From Pristimantibacillus sp052113225 (GTDB lineage: Bacteria; Bacillota; Bacilli; Paenibacillales; Paenibacillaceae): a stretch of 64,000 nt of DNA. The stretch covers positions 667,598-731,597 of the forward strand of contig NZ_JBFRCT010000002.1 of the NCBI RefSeq assembly GCF_052113225.1, in the 5' to 3' direction. This document shows, in pieces, positions 50,625 through 58,745 of this stretch. The translations under genes were made by a program, and so were the position numbers. The notes below the pieces were generated by a model, which saw only the letters and a program-made list of their open reading frames with translations, was not told the origin of the DNA and ran no database searches. The number at the start of each line of letters is the position of its first letter. Position 1 is the stretch's first letter.

Positions 50625-51815
50625 TTAAAAGATGCCTAGCTTGCCAATCCGGTCGATGGCTTCAATCAGCCGTTCTTCACTTGTTAACAGGCCTAAACGG
50701 ACGTAACCTTCACCATGTGTGCCAAAACCATTACCTGGCGCTACAACAACGTCTGCCTGCTCAAGCACAAGATCCGCGAATGATTCGGAAGTATAACCTT
50801 CCGGTACAGGGAGCCAACAGAAGAAGGAACCTCCAGGGCGTTCTGCTTTCCAGCCGATTCGATCGAGGGCGCCAAACACCGCTTCACGGCGGCTTTCATA
50901 TTTCGCTGTAAGCTCAGTAACACAATCCTGAGGGCCTGTAAGAGCAAGTGCTGCCGCTTCTTGAATGCCGCCAAACAGGCTGCAGTAGTAATGATCCTGA
51001 ATCAGGTTAATCAGCGATATAACCTTTGCATTACCAATCGCAAAGCCAACACGCCAGCCTGCCATGTTATAAGTCTTGGATAAAGTGTAGAATTCAACGC
51101 CAACTTCCTTCGCTCCAGGCGTTTGCAGGAAGCTGACCGGTTTCTTGCCGTCAAAGCCGATAGCGCCATAAGCAAAATCGCTTGCTACAACAACGCCCGT
51201 ACGGCGTGCAAATTGCACCGTTTCTTCATAAAAGTCCGAATCAGCAATGGCACCAGTAGGGTTATTCGGATAATTAATAAACATCAGCTTTGCACGTTTC
51301 AGCGCTTCCTCATCTATTGCTGAGTAGTCAGGCAAGAAGCGATTGTTAGCCGTAAGCGGCATGAAGCTCATCTCTGCACCGGAGAGAGCAACACCAGACC
51401 AATAGTCCGGGTAACCTGGATCTGGAACGAGACAGACATCACCAGGATTAAGAAGACATTGGCTGATTTCAACCAGTCCTGTCTTACCGCCAAAGAGGAT
51501 AGCAACTTCAGTAGCAGGATCAACGTCAACACCGTAATCTTCCTTGTAACGTGTAGCTACCGCTTCCTTCAGGAAGGAATAACCGCTAAAAGGCGGATAC
51601 CGGTGATACATTGGATTAGCCGAAGCCTCCTGCATCTTGGCCACAATATGGGGAGGGGTAGGCTGATCGGGATTTCCTTGCCCCAAATTGATTACATCAC
51701 GGCCTTTGGCTGCCTGTGCATTTGCTTTGCCAACAAGCTTGGCGAAAAATTGAGTTGGCAGAACCGTCATGCGGTCTGCTGGTTTTATTACATGTTCATT
51801 AATTTGAGTCTCCAT
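50625..51815 (-). CDS. mtnE: Methionine-salvage aminotransferase (MtnE-like)
   Basis: 396 residues, class I PLP aminotransferase. Motifs: DVINLGQGNPDQPTP, VAILFGGKTGLVE, PDPGYPDYWSGVALSGA, NYPNNPTGA, DFAYGAIGFDG and the PLP lysine in YTLSKTYNMAGWRVGF. The text closely resembles YkrV (MtnE) of B. subtilis, which transaminates ketomethylthiobutyrate to methionine; a general aspartate or LL-DAP-type aminotransferase is the alternative. Proximity to mtnU, mtnW, mtnX and mtnB supports MtnE. TGGAGTG precedes the chosen ATG on the minus strand. Confidence 0.85.
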   Translation of the reverse strand: METQINEHVIKPADRMTVLPTQFFAKLVGKANAQAAKGRDVINLGQGNPDQPTPPHIVAKMQEASANPMYHRYPPFSGYSFLKEAVATRYKEDYGVDVDPATEVAILFGGKTGLVEISQCLLNPGDVCLVPDPGYPDYWSGVALSGAEMSFMPLTANNRFLPDYSAIDEEALKRAKLMFINYPNNPTGAIADSDFYEETVQFARRTGVVVASDFAYGAIGFDGKKPVSFLQTPGAKEVGVEFYTLSKTYNMAGWRVGFAIGNAKVISLINLIQDHYYCSLFGGIQEAAALALTGPQDCVTELTAKYESRREAVFGALDRIGWKAERPGGSFFCWLPVPEGYTSESFADLVLEQADVVVAPGNGFGTHGEGYVRLGLLTSEERLIEAIDRIGKLGIF

Positions 51816-51903
51816 TTGCTCACACTCCACCATAGATGCTCTCTAATCGTATAACGACATTAGATTAAATGTAGCATGACAAAAGTGTTTATGTCGAGCG
51901 AGG

Positions 51904-51945
51904 CGAAACGGCACTGCTGGCTAATTGGCAGTAGTGCGCGTTTCG
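51904..51945. repeat. Long hairpin between the secreted-protein gene and mtnE
   Basis: CGAAACG (51904-51910) pairs with CGTTTCG (51939-51945) and, inside, GCACTGCTGGC with GCAGTAGTGC-type sequence, allowing one G-U pair and small bulges. The stem of about 16 bp has no adjacent T tract on either strand. It could end transcription of the minus-strand gene at 52008 inefficiently, or act in the mtnE leader. Confidence 0.45.
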
Positions 51946-52007
51946 TTCCGGAGAATTCTAAGAATTAGTCGGCATAGAGCGATGCAATGGTATTAGCCCA
52001 TAATACC

Positions 52008-52454
52008 CTATGTTGCAGGAATACCGACCTTCTTAATAAATGGTGCAATATCTTCTTTGAAGAGAAGGAGGTACGGTCTGCGCTGCTCATCAAAGACGAG
52101 AAGAAGCGGCGGCTTGCCATCACAATAGAATAAGAAGACATCGTCAGCCACCAGCTTCGTCCCGTTGACAGAAATCGTAACGGGCTTCTCCAGAGGTACA
52201 CGATATACATAATTGCAGCTGTCATCATTTGTAAGCTGCGGGGCTAATCCGGTTATGGATGCAATCCATTTGTTTGCAAATTCTTGATATTGCTTGTCGT
52301 TTGGCGTTGAGAGCACAACTTTGCCTGCTTTCACATCAAACACTTGAACAGGCTTAAAAGGCTGATCCTCTGGTGCTGCAGCGAAGGCAGAGGATGCGTA
52401 TACGAACATTAAAGATAGTACGAGCAGCAGGGCTGCCAATCGTTTCTGGCGCAT
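52008..52454 (-). CDS. Small secreted protein of unknown function
   Basis: 148 residues, not recognised. A clear signal peptide (KRLAALLLVLSLMFVYA, then SSAFA as cleavage site, about residue 25) leads to a compact domain of about 120 residues with VQVFDVKAGKVVLSTPND, YVYRVPLEKPVTISVNG and PPLLLVFDEQRRPYLLLF. Two cysteines (CNYVY and FYCDG) could form a disulfide. AAAGGAGAG precedes the start on the minus strand. It lies between mtnE and mtnU but no link is evident. Confidence 0.8.
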   Translation of the reverse strand: MRQKRLAALLLVLSLMFVYASSAFAAAPEDQPFKPVQVFDVKAGKVVLSTPNDKQYQEFANKWIASITGLAPQLTNDDSCNYVYRVPLEKPVTISVNGTKLVADDVFLFYCDGKPPLLLVFDEQRRPYLLLFKEDIAPFIKKVGIPAT

Positions 52455-52510
52455 ATTTGTTCTCTCCTTTAACGGGAATGATTAACCTCTTCTCCATTAA
52501 TCTGTCCATC

Positions 52511-52538
52511 TTGACACAGAACCATGAGAAGGTATCAT
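52511..52538 (+). promoter_or_regulatory. Sigma-A promoter of mtnU
   Basis: A perfect TTGACA (52511-52516), a 16-base spacer and TATCAT (52533-52538), about 50 bases before the mtnU start. No SAM riboswitch is visible between promoter and gene. Confidence 0.6.
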
Positions 52539-52589
52539 TAGGGAAAAGCATTTTAAGTGATATTTTATATAAGAAAGGACCTGACACAA

Positions 52590-53384
52590 ATGACACAACC
52601 ATTAAGAATTGCGTTATTGCAAATGAATATAGAGGTAGGACAGCCGGAAGCGAATTTTGCCAAGCTGGCAGCGATGCTGGAGGAAGCAGCTTCCCAGACA
52701 AATAAGCCTGATGTTATTGTTTTTCCAGAAATGTGGAATACGGGGTATGCCTTGACGGAGATCACGAAGCTTGCTGACCCTTATGGAGAGCGTACAATTA
52801 CATACTTGTCGGAGTTCAGCCGTCAGCACAGCATTAATATTATTGCTGGTTCGATTGCGGAAGGTCGAGAAGATGGTGTATACAATACGATTTTTGCCTT
52901 TGACCGTGAAGGTAATCAGATCGGGGATTATTCGAAAATTCACTTGTTCCGCCTGATGGATGAGGAAAAATATTTGGCAGCAGGGGATAAGCTGGGCAAG
53001 CTGGAGATTGAGGGTGCAGGTGCCGGTATGATGATCTGTTATGACATCCGGTTCCCGGAACTTGCACGGAAACTTGCGCTTGATGGCGCAAAGCTGCTGT
53101 TTGTCCCGGCCGAGTGGCCGCATCCACGGCTGCACCACTGGCGGACACTTCTTACTGCAAGAGCAATCGAGAACCAAATGTTCGTTATTGCCTGCAACCG
53201 CGTAGGTATTAGTGGAGAAACTCATTTCTTCGGCCATTCAATGGTCCTTGACCCATGGGGCGAAGCAATCGCAGAAGCGGGCGAAGAGGAGACCATTGTC
53301 TATGCGGAGATCGATTTATCTCTGGTAGATACCGTACGCGGTAAAATCCCCGTATTTGAGGATCGCAGGCCTTCCTTATATTAA
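52590..53384 (+). CDS. mtnU: Carbon-nitrogen hydrolase (omega-amidase, MtnU-like)
   Basis: 264 residues, nitrilase superfamily. The catalytic triad is Glu in VFPEMWNTGY, Lys in YSKIHLFRLMDEEKY and Cys in MMICYDIRFPE. In B. subtilis mtnU (ykrU) is adjacent to mtnE and removes the ketoglutaramate product of glutamine-dependent transamination; the neighbouring mtnE here supports the same role. ATG 52590 has AAAGGA about 11 bases upstream. Its stop is 11 bases from the convergent lysR stop. Confidence 0.86.
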   Translation: MTQPLRIALLQMNIEVGQPEANFAKLAAMLEEAASQTNKPDVIVFPEMWNTGYALTEITKLADPYGERTITYLSEFSRQHSINIIAGSIAEGREDGVYNTIFAFDREGNQIGDYSKIHLFRLMDEEKYLAAGDKLGKLEIEGAGAGMMICYDIRFPELARKLALDGAKLLFVPAEWPHPRLHHWRTLLTARAIENQMFVIACNRVGISGETHFFGHSMVLDPWGEAIAEAGEEETIVYAEIDLSLVDTVRGKIPVFEDRRPSLY

Positions 53385-53395
53385 AGGAGAAAAGT

Positions 53396-54289
53396 TTATT
53401 TATATTGACTGATTGTCTTCGTCATCGTTTCAATAAACGCCACGGCCGCTTTGGACAAGTAACGTCCTTTGCGGCTGGCTATAATCAGTGTACGAGTGGG
53501 ATGACTCTTCAGCGAAAGATAGACGGGAACAAATTCTCCGCCTGCACTCCGGGTCAGCATCTTTGGAACAAAAGTGATGCCCATCCCGCCAGCTATAAGC
53601 GATTGTACGGTCTCTATATTACTGCTCTCAAACACGATATTAGGAGTAAAACCGCCCTGCTGACACAGATTAACTAATATTTGCCGGAAGCCCTGGCCTT
53701 TCTTCAAGCCTACAAACGACTCATCTCGAAGCTCTTCTATTGAAATCTCATCTTTCCGGCTAGCCAGAGGATGGTTAGGCGGCACTGCAAGACAAATTTC
53801 CTCTTCCATTAAGGGTTCCCATTCCAGTGACTGGTCTACTAAAGGCAAAGTAAGCAGACTGATATCCGTTCCTCCGCTTGCCGTCAGTTGCTCCAGCTTA
53901 ACGGTCGTATCTTCTACTAGTACCACATCAATCTGCGGATACAGCTCACCAAAGACAGGAAGAACCAGCGGCAATATATGCGAGCCTGTAATAGGCAAAG
54001 TGCCAACAACTAGACGGCCGCGTTTCATTTGTGCCATATCATCCATTTCCTGCTTTAATTGTTCAACTTCATCAAGGATTGATTGTGCTTTATCCACGAA
54101 TACCTGACCCGCCTGCGTCAACTCTACAGAGTTGGTGGTGCGTCGGAATAATAGAACGCCGAGTTCCTGCTCCAGCTTGGATAACTGCTGACTCAAAGAA
54201 GGCTGTGCAATATGCAGCTTCTCAGCAGCACGGGAAAAGTTTTTCTCAATTGCAATTTGTATTACATATTGTAGTTGTCTAAGTTCCAT
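53396..54289 (-). CDS. LysR family transcriptional regulator
   Basis: 297 residues. The N-terminal winged helix (MELRQLQYVIQIAIEKNFSR, AAEKLHIAQPSLSQQLSKLE, residues ~1-60) is followed by a linker helix and a periplasmic-binding-like effector domain (GRLVVGTLPITGSHILPLVLP). AAGGGG lies ten bases before the ATG at 54289. Divergent from leuCD across about 170 A/T-rich bases, it may control those genes and itself; effector unknown. Confidence 0.9.
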   Translation of the reverse strand: MELRQLQYVIQIAIEKNFSRAAEKLHIAQPSLSQQLSKLEQELGVLLFRRTTNSVELTQAGQVFVDKAQSILDEVEQLKQEMDDMAQMKRGRLVVGTLPITGSHILPLVLPVFGELYPQIDVVLVEDTTVKLEQLTASGGTDISLLTLPLVDQSLEWEPLMEEEICLAVPPNHPLASRKDEISIEELRDESFVGLKKGQGFRQILVNLCQQGGFTPNIVFESSNIETVQSLIAGGMGITFVPKMLTRSAGGEFVPVYLSLKSHPTRTLIIASRKGRYLSKAAVAFIETMTKTISQYK

Positions 54290-54299
54290 TACCATCATT

Positions 54300-54403
54300 C
54301 CCCTTATAGTCCAAATGAGAATAGTTATCGTTATTTTATAGTTATTGCCTATAATCATTATAGATATTATATCTTGGTTCAATCAATACGGAAATGCTAT
54401 GCT
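54300..54403 (+). promoter_or_regulatory. lysR-leuC intergenic control region with leuC promoter
   Basis: TTGGTT (54374-54379), an 18-base spacer and TATGCT (54398-54403) preceded by TG, an extended -10, read toward leuC. Upstream, ATAATCATTAT at about 54351-54361 and neighbouring ATA..TAT steps form small dyads of the T-N11-A kind bound by LysR proteins. No T-box or leader peptide is visible before leuC. Confidence 0.45.
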
Positions 54404-54457
54404 AGGAACATCTAATAGAGCAAAGCGATGATTCGCTTGAACGATGGGGTGAGTATA

Positions 54458-55873
54458 ATGACGAAAAGAACACTATTTGAGAAAATCTGGGATAATCACG
54501 TCATTCATCAGGAAGAAGGCAAGCCGAGCATTATTTATATCGACCTGCAGCTGGTGCATGAAGTAACATCGCCGCAAGCATTCGAAGGTCTTCGTATGAC
54601 TGGCCGTAAAGTACGCCGTCCTGACCTGACGTTCGCAACGATGGATCACAACGTTCCAACGAAGGACCGTTTCAATATTAAAGACCCAATCTCCAAACAA
54701 CAAATCGATACACTGACGCAGAACTGTAAAGACTTCGGCGTTAAACTGTTTGACCTTGATAACATCGACCAAGGCGTAGTACACGTTATGGGTCCTGAGA
54801 TCGGTCTGACACATCCAGGCAAAACAATCGTTTGCGGCGACAGCCACACATCGACACACGGTGCGTTTGGTGCACTTGCTTTCGGTATCGGTACTTCCGA
54901 AGTTGAGCACGTAATGGCTACACAATGTTTGCAGCAAGCAAAACCAAAAACAATGGAAGTTCGTTTCAACGGCAGCCGTAAACCAGGCGTAACAGCAAAG
55001 GACTTGATCCTTGGCGTTATCGCAAAATACGGTACTGACTTTGCAACTGGCTACGTTATCGAATATACAGGCGAAGCAATCCGCACCCTGACAATGGAAG
55101 AGCGTATGACTGTCTGCAACATGTCGATCGAAGGCGGCGCACGTGCTGGTCTGATCGCACCGGACGAAACAACATTTGAATACCTGAAAGGCCGCGAGTA
55201 CTCGCCAGCTAACTATGAGGAAGCGGTACAAGCATGGGAACAACTGACTACAGATGAAGGCGCAACATACGATACTATCGTTGATTTCGATGTTGATTCC
55301 TTGATCCCGCAAGTAACTTGGGGCACTAGCCCAGGCATGGGTACGGACATCACTTCTTCCGTTCCATTCCCGCAATCTCTGCCAACTGAGAACGAGCGCA
55401 AAGCAGCAGAAAAAGCGCTTGAATATATGGATCTGAAACCAGGTACGCCAATGACAGAAATCGAAATCGACTATGTCTTTATCGGTTCTTGTACGAATGG
55501 CCGTATCGAAGACCTTCGTGCAGCTGCCGAGATCGCTCGCGGCTACCAAGTAAGTGAGAAAGTTACAGCAATCGTTGTCCCAGGTTCGGGCCGCGTTAAG
55601 CTGCAAGCCGAAAAAGAAGGCCTCGATAAAGTATTCACAGAAGCTGGATTCGAATGGCGTGAAGCGGGCTGCTCGATGTGTCTTGCGATGAACCCTGACG
55701 TTCTGGAACCAGGACAACGTTGTGCATCGACATCGAACCGTAACTTTGAAGGCCGTCAAGGTCGTGACGGACGTACGCATCTGGTATCGCCAGCAATGGC
55801 AGCTGCCGCAGCAATCAAAGGCCGCTTCACAGATGTACGTGACTGGAATGTTAAATCCGAAGTGTTGAACTAA
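54458..55873 (+). CDS. leuC: 3-isopropylmalate dehydratase large subunit
   Basis: 471 residues, aconitase family. [4Fe-4S] ligands are in IGSCTNGRIEDLR (about residue 347) and in GCSMCLAMNPD (two Cys, about residues 407-410). DHNVPT, VVHVMGPEIGLTHPGKTIVC and GDSHTSTHGAFG are canonical. It isomerises 2- to 3-isopropylmalate in leucine synthesis together with LeuD. ATG 54458 has GGGGTGAG upstream. The codon use, with many C- and A-ending codons, suggests high expression. leuA and leuB are not in the window. Confidence 0.96.
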   Translation: MTKRTLFEKIWDNHVIHQEEGKPSIIYIDLQLVHEVTSPQAFEGLRMTGRKVRRPDLTFATMDHNVPTKDRFNIKDPISKQQIDTLTQNCKDFGVKLFDLDNIDQGVVHVMGPEIGLTHPGKTIVCGDSHTSTHGAFGALAFGIGTSEVEHVMATQCLQQAKPKTMEVRFNGSRKPGVTAKDLILGVIAKYGTDFATGYVIEYTGEAIRTLTMEERMTVCNMSIEGGARAGLIAPDETTFEYLKGREYSPANYEEAVQAWEQLTTDEGATYDTIVDFDVDSLIPQVTWGTSPGMGTDITSSVPFPQSLPTENERKAAEKALEYMDLKPGTPMTEIEIDYVFIGSCTNGRIEDLRAAAEIARGYQVSEKVTAIVVPGSGRVKLQAEKEGLDKVFTEAGFEWREAGCSMCLAMNPDVLEPGQRCASTSNRNFEGRQGRDGRTHLVSPAMAAAAAIKGRFTDVRDWNVKSEVLN

Positions 55874-55903
55874 TTGAACGTGTGAGAGAGGGGTATTACC
55901 GAT

Positions 55904-56503
55904 ATGGAAGAATTTAAACAACTGACGGGCATCGTTGCCCCGGTCGACCGCGTAAACGTCGACACGGACGCTATCATCCCTAAACAATTTTTGAAACGCA
56001 TCGAGCGCAGCGGCTTTGGCCAATTCTTGTTCTACGAATGGCGTTTCCACAGAAACGGCGACTTAAACGTTGATTTCGAACCAAACAAACCACGCTACCA
56101 AGGCGCTTCCGTCTTGATCTCCCGTGCGAACTTTGGCTGCGGATCTTCCCGTGAGCATGCACCTTGGGCGATTCTTGACTACGGCTTCAAAGTCGTTATC
56201 GCACCATCGTATGCAGATATTTTCTACAACAACTGCTTCCAAAATGGCATTCTGCCAATCAAGCTGAGCGAAGAGCAAGTCGAAGACCTGTTCCAACGCA
56301 CAGCGCAGCATGAAGGCTACCAATTGACGGTTGATCTTGAGAACAAAAAGCTGACAGACGAATACGGTCTGGATCTTGCGTTCGATATCGATGAGCACCG
56401 CCGCCAGTTCCTGCTTCAAGGTCTGGATAATATCGGCCTGACACTGCAGCACGAAGATAAAATTACAGCTTATGAACAAAAGCGTCCTGCCTATCTCGGT
56501 TAA
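55904..56503 (+). CDS. leuD: 3-isopropylmalate dehydratase small subunit
   Basis: 199 residues. The swivelling domain shows VNVDTDAIIPKQFLK at the N terminus and NFGCGSSREHAPWAI (about residues 70-84), followed by DIFYNNCFQNGILPI. It completes the LeuCD complex. GAGAGGGG lies upstream of ATG 55904, 30 bases after leuC, and a strong terminator follows. Confidence 0.96.
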   Translation: MEEFKQLTGIVAPVDRVNVDTDAIIPKQFLKRIERSGFGQFLFYEWRFHRNGDLNVDFEPNKPRYQGASVLISRANFGCGSSREHAPWAILDYGFKVVIAPSYADIFYNNCFQNGILPIKLSEEQVEDLFQRTAQHEGYQLTVDLENKKLTDEYGLDLAFDIDEHRRQFLLQGLDNIGLTLQHEDKITAYEQKRPAYLG

Positions 56504-56516
56504 TAGATAGCAAAGG

Positions 56517-56560
56517 AAAGAGGGCAGCTCTTCATTCAAAGAAGAGTTGCCCTCTTTTTT
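56517..56560 (+). terminator. Rho-independent terminator of leuCD
   Basis: AAAGAGGGCAGCTCTTC pairs with GAAGAGTTGCCCTCTTT (one G-U pair) around a short loop, followed by T residues. Confidence 0.93.
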
Positions 56561-56569
56561 CCTCTATAC

Positions 56570-56596
56570 GCAACTTTTTCTGACAAGAAGCGTCTA
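56570..56596 (+). promoter_or_regulatory. ECF-type promoter upstream of the amidase cluster
   Basis: GCAACTTTTTC (56570-56580) and CGTCTA (56591-56596), with exactly 16 bases between AAC and CGTC, the spacing of ECF sigma promoters. The -35 matches the element upstream of the ECF sigma gene at 8255. It lies 67 bases before the amidase start. Confidence 0.5.
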
Positions 56597-56662
56597 TTAT
56601 TTCGTCTAGCAAAGTCGAATGAGCACATTCGATGCAGGCAATTTCAGTCATCGAGGTGGAAA

Positions 56663-58090
56663 ATGAAAAAGAAGTTTGTGCCTATTTTGTTGTTTATGTC
56701 GGTTTTGTTTTCTTTATTCTCTGGAGTGGGACAAGCTGCTACTGCAAAACCGGTTGTACCCAAGCTTTATCTGAATGATCAATTACTTACCCCAACTGAT
56801 GATCCCCAGATCGTAAAAGATGTAACTCTTGTTCCTATCCGGGTCGTGTCGGAAAATATGGGGTATAAGGTAGATTGGTCGTCAGCCACGAAGAAAGTTA
56901 CCATACATAACGGACAAAACGAAATTATCCTTACTATTGACGACAACACGGCACTCGTAAATAACAACAAGGTGCAAATGGACATGTCCCCAAAGCTTCA
57001 AAACGGAAGAACGACATTAATTCCCGTTCGTTTTGTAAGTGAGCAGCTTGGTGTCACAGTGAAGTGGGAGCAGAGTACAAGGTCTGTCTTTTTGTACAAA
57101 ACCGTTGAGCCAGAACAGCCAGCGGAAACACCTGATCCTGTTGAGACAAGTACAATTACGTCCATCCAGTATGACAGCAATTTCGGCATTATTATTAATT
57201 ATACCGGTAAGATAACGGCAAATAATCCTTTTAAGCTCGACAATCCAAAACGTATCGTAATCGACTTCCCGAATACAACTTATTCAGATATGCTCTCCTC
57301 GCAATTCATGGGGGCAGAAGCACGTGTTAGTGTTACCGATAATCCGTATTTAGCCATGTTCCGATATTCTGTGTTTTCTACGAATCCTGCAACAGCTAGA
57401 CTTGTGCTCGACTTGAATACGGATATAGATGCCGATGCAAAGGTTCAAGATGACGGGGCTGGGGTACTAACGATTAATCTCACAGAGCCAACAACGACAA
57501 CCCCTACTACGCCGGTTGATCCAACGCCTCCAGTTACTACGCCTGGGGATAAAGTTTATAACGTCGTTATTGATGCGGGCCACGGGGGCACAGACCCTGG
57601 CGCACAAAGTATCAATGGACGTTGGGAGAAGGAAGCAAATCTTAGCCTTTCTCTCAAAGTAAAAGCATTGCTGGACAAAGAAAAATATATTAAGCCTCTG
57701 CTTAGCAGACCGGAAGATAAATTTGTCACACTTGAAGGCCGTGTTACGTTCGCAAAGAACAATAAAGCGGATTTGTTTATATCCTTACATGCCAACAGTA
57801 ATCCGACAGCAAGCGTTACAGGTACGGAGACCTATTATACACGCGACAGCAGCAAGGTGCTTGCGACTGTCATTCATAAGCATCTTGTAAAAGCAACTGG
57901 CCTGAAAGACCGTGGTGTGAAGTACGGAAACCTTCATGTAACAAGGGAAACAACGATGCCTGCCATTTTGCTTGAAACCGGCTTTTTATCTAACAAAGGT
58001 GATTCCGATATTTTGTACAATGACGCTGCACAAAACAAGATGGCAGCCGAAATCGTAGCTGGAATTAAAGAATATCTGAAACTTTCTTAG
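56663..58090 (+). CDS. N-acetylmuramoyl-L-alanine amidase with copper-amine-oxidase-like and AMIN domains
   Basis: 475 residues, secreted (signal peptide to about residue 25, GVGQAATA). Residues ~35-148 form a copper amine oxidase-like N-terminal domain (YLNDQLLTPTDDPQIVKDVT, LIPVRFVSEQLG), ~165-275 an AMIN domain, then a Thr/Pro linker (TTTTPTTPVDPTPP), and ~298-475 an Amidase_3 catalytic domain with VVIDAGHGGTDPGA (zinc His), WEKEANL (Glu), FISLHANSN (His) and ILLETGFLSN (catalytic Glu). It cleaves the amide between muramic acid and the stem peptide. GGTGG lies just before ATG 56663. Confidence 0.93.
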   Translation: MKKKFVPILLFMSVLFSLFSGVGQAATAKPVVPKLYLNDQLLTPTDDPQIVKDVTLVPIRVVSENMGYKVDWSSATKKVTIHNGQNEIILTIDDNTALVNNNKVQMDMSPKLQNGRTTLIPVRFVSEQLGVTVKWEQSTRSVFLYKTVEPEQPAETPDPVETSTITSIQYDSNFGIIINYTGKITANNPFKLDNPKRIVIDFPNTTYSDMLSSQFMGAEARVSVTDNPYLAMFRYSVFSTNPATARLVLDLNTDIDADAKVQDDGAGVLTINLTEPTTTTPTTPVDPTPPVTTPGDKVYNVVIDAGHGGTDPGAQSINGRWEKEANLSLSLKVKALLDKEKYIKPLLSRPEDKFVTLEGRVTFAKNNKADLFISLHANSNPTASVTGTETYYTRDSSKVLATVIHKHLVKATGLKDRGVKYGNLHVTRETTMPAILLETGFLSNKGDSDILYNDAAQNKMAAEIVAGIKEYLKLS

Positions 58091-58106
58091 AGCGGGGGAT
58101 TCGAAA

Positions 58107-58718
58107 TTGCGTAAACCGGCATTTATCATTCTGTTATTCATTGTTATGTTAACGGCAGCAGCTTGTGGGAATACGAATAAGTCAGGCGAGCAGTCAGGCG
58201 GAAGTGGTATTACCAATGCCAATGTGCCGTCACCAAGTCCTACTGTAGGGACTGCCGCAACAGTAGAGCCAACGCCAACTCCTCTTACTACTGAGGAACA
58301 AACCGTCACCTCAGAGCTGGTTAATCCTATTGAAATTTATTACTCGGACACGGAATTAGAGAAGCTGATTGTTAAGGAAATCAATGTGAAGTTTGATAGT
58401 GGTCAGGATCTGGTCAAGAAAGCCCTGGAGGCCTTGCAGGAGGACGGACCAGAAGGAAGCGTATCGTTATGGAAGAAGATAGAGTTTAAATCGATAACGT
58501 TAGATGATAATAACGCGGTCACCATTGATATTCACCTTCCTGACGAAGCTAGACTTGGGTCGTCTGGCGAGCAGATGCTGCTGGATTCGCTTCAGAAAAC
58601 CTTGTTCCAATTCGACTTTGTTCAATCTTATGATCTCTTAGTAGATGGACAAGCCTTGGAGAGCCTGATGGGCCACTTCGATCTTGAACATCCAACGATT
58701 CGATCTACTAATAATTAG
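58107..58718 (+). CDS. GerMN-domain lipoprotein
   Basis: 203 residues. The lipobox is MLTAAAC (Cys about residue 20), followed by a Ser/Thr/Pro linker and a GerMN domain (IEIYYSDTELEKLIVKEINV, VKKALEALQEDGPEG, VDIHLPDEARLGSSGEQMLL). GerM proteins in Bacillus act in germination and sporulation at the envelope; an amidase neighbour fits a cell-wall role. TTG 58107 with GCGGGGG upstream is the start, 16 bases after the amidase stop. Confidence 0.88.
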   Translation: MRKPAFIILLFIVMLTAAACGNTNKSGEQSGGSGITNANVPSPSPTVGTAATVEPTPTPLTTEEQTVTSELVNPIEIYYSDTELEKLIVKEINVKFDSGQDLVKKALEALQEDGPEGSVSLWKKIEFKSITLDDNNAVTIDIHLPDEARLGSSGEQMLLDSLQKTLFQFDFVQSYDLLVDGQALESLMGHFDLEHPTIRSTNN

Positions 58719-58745
58719 TCATTTCCTAAGGAGGATTATTCATCT

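Noticed and set aside
54473..56050. A 525-codon open frame antisense to leuC and leuD
   Set aside because: The translation is full of Cys, Phe and His without any domain, has no ribosome site, and mirrors the highly biased codon use of leuCD; it is a shadow of those genes.
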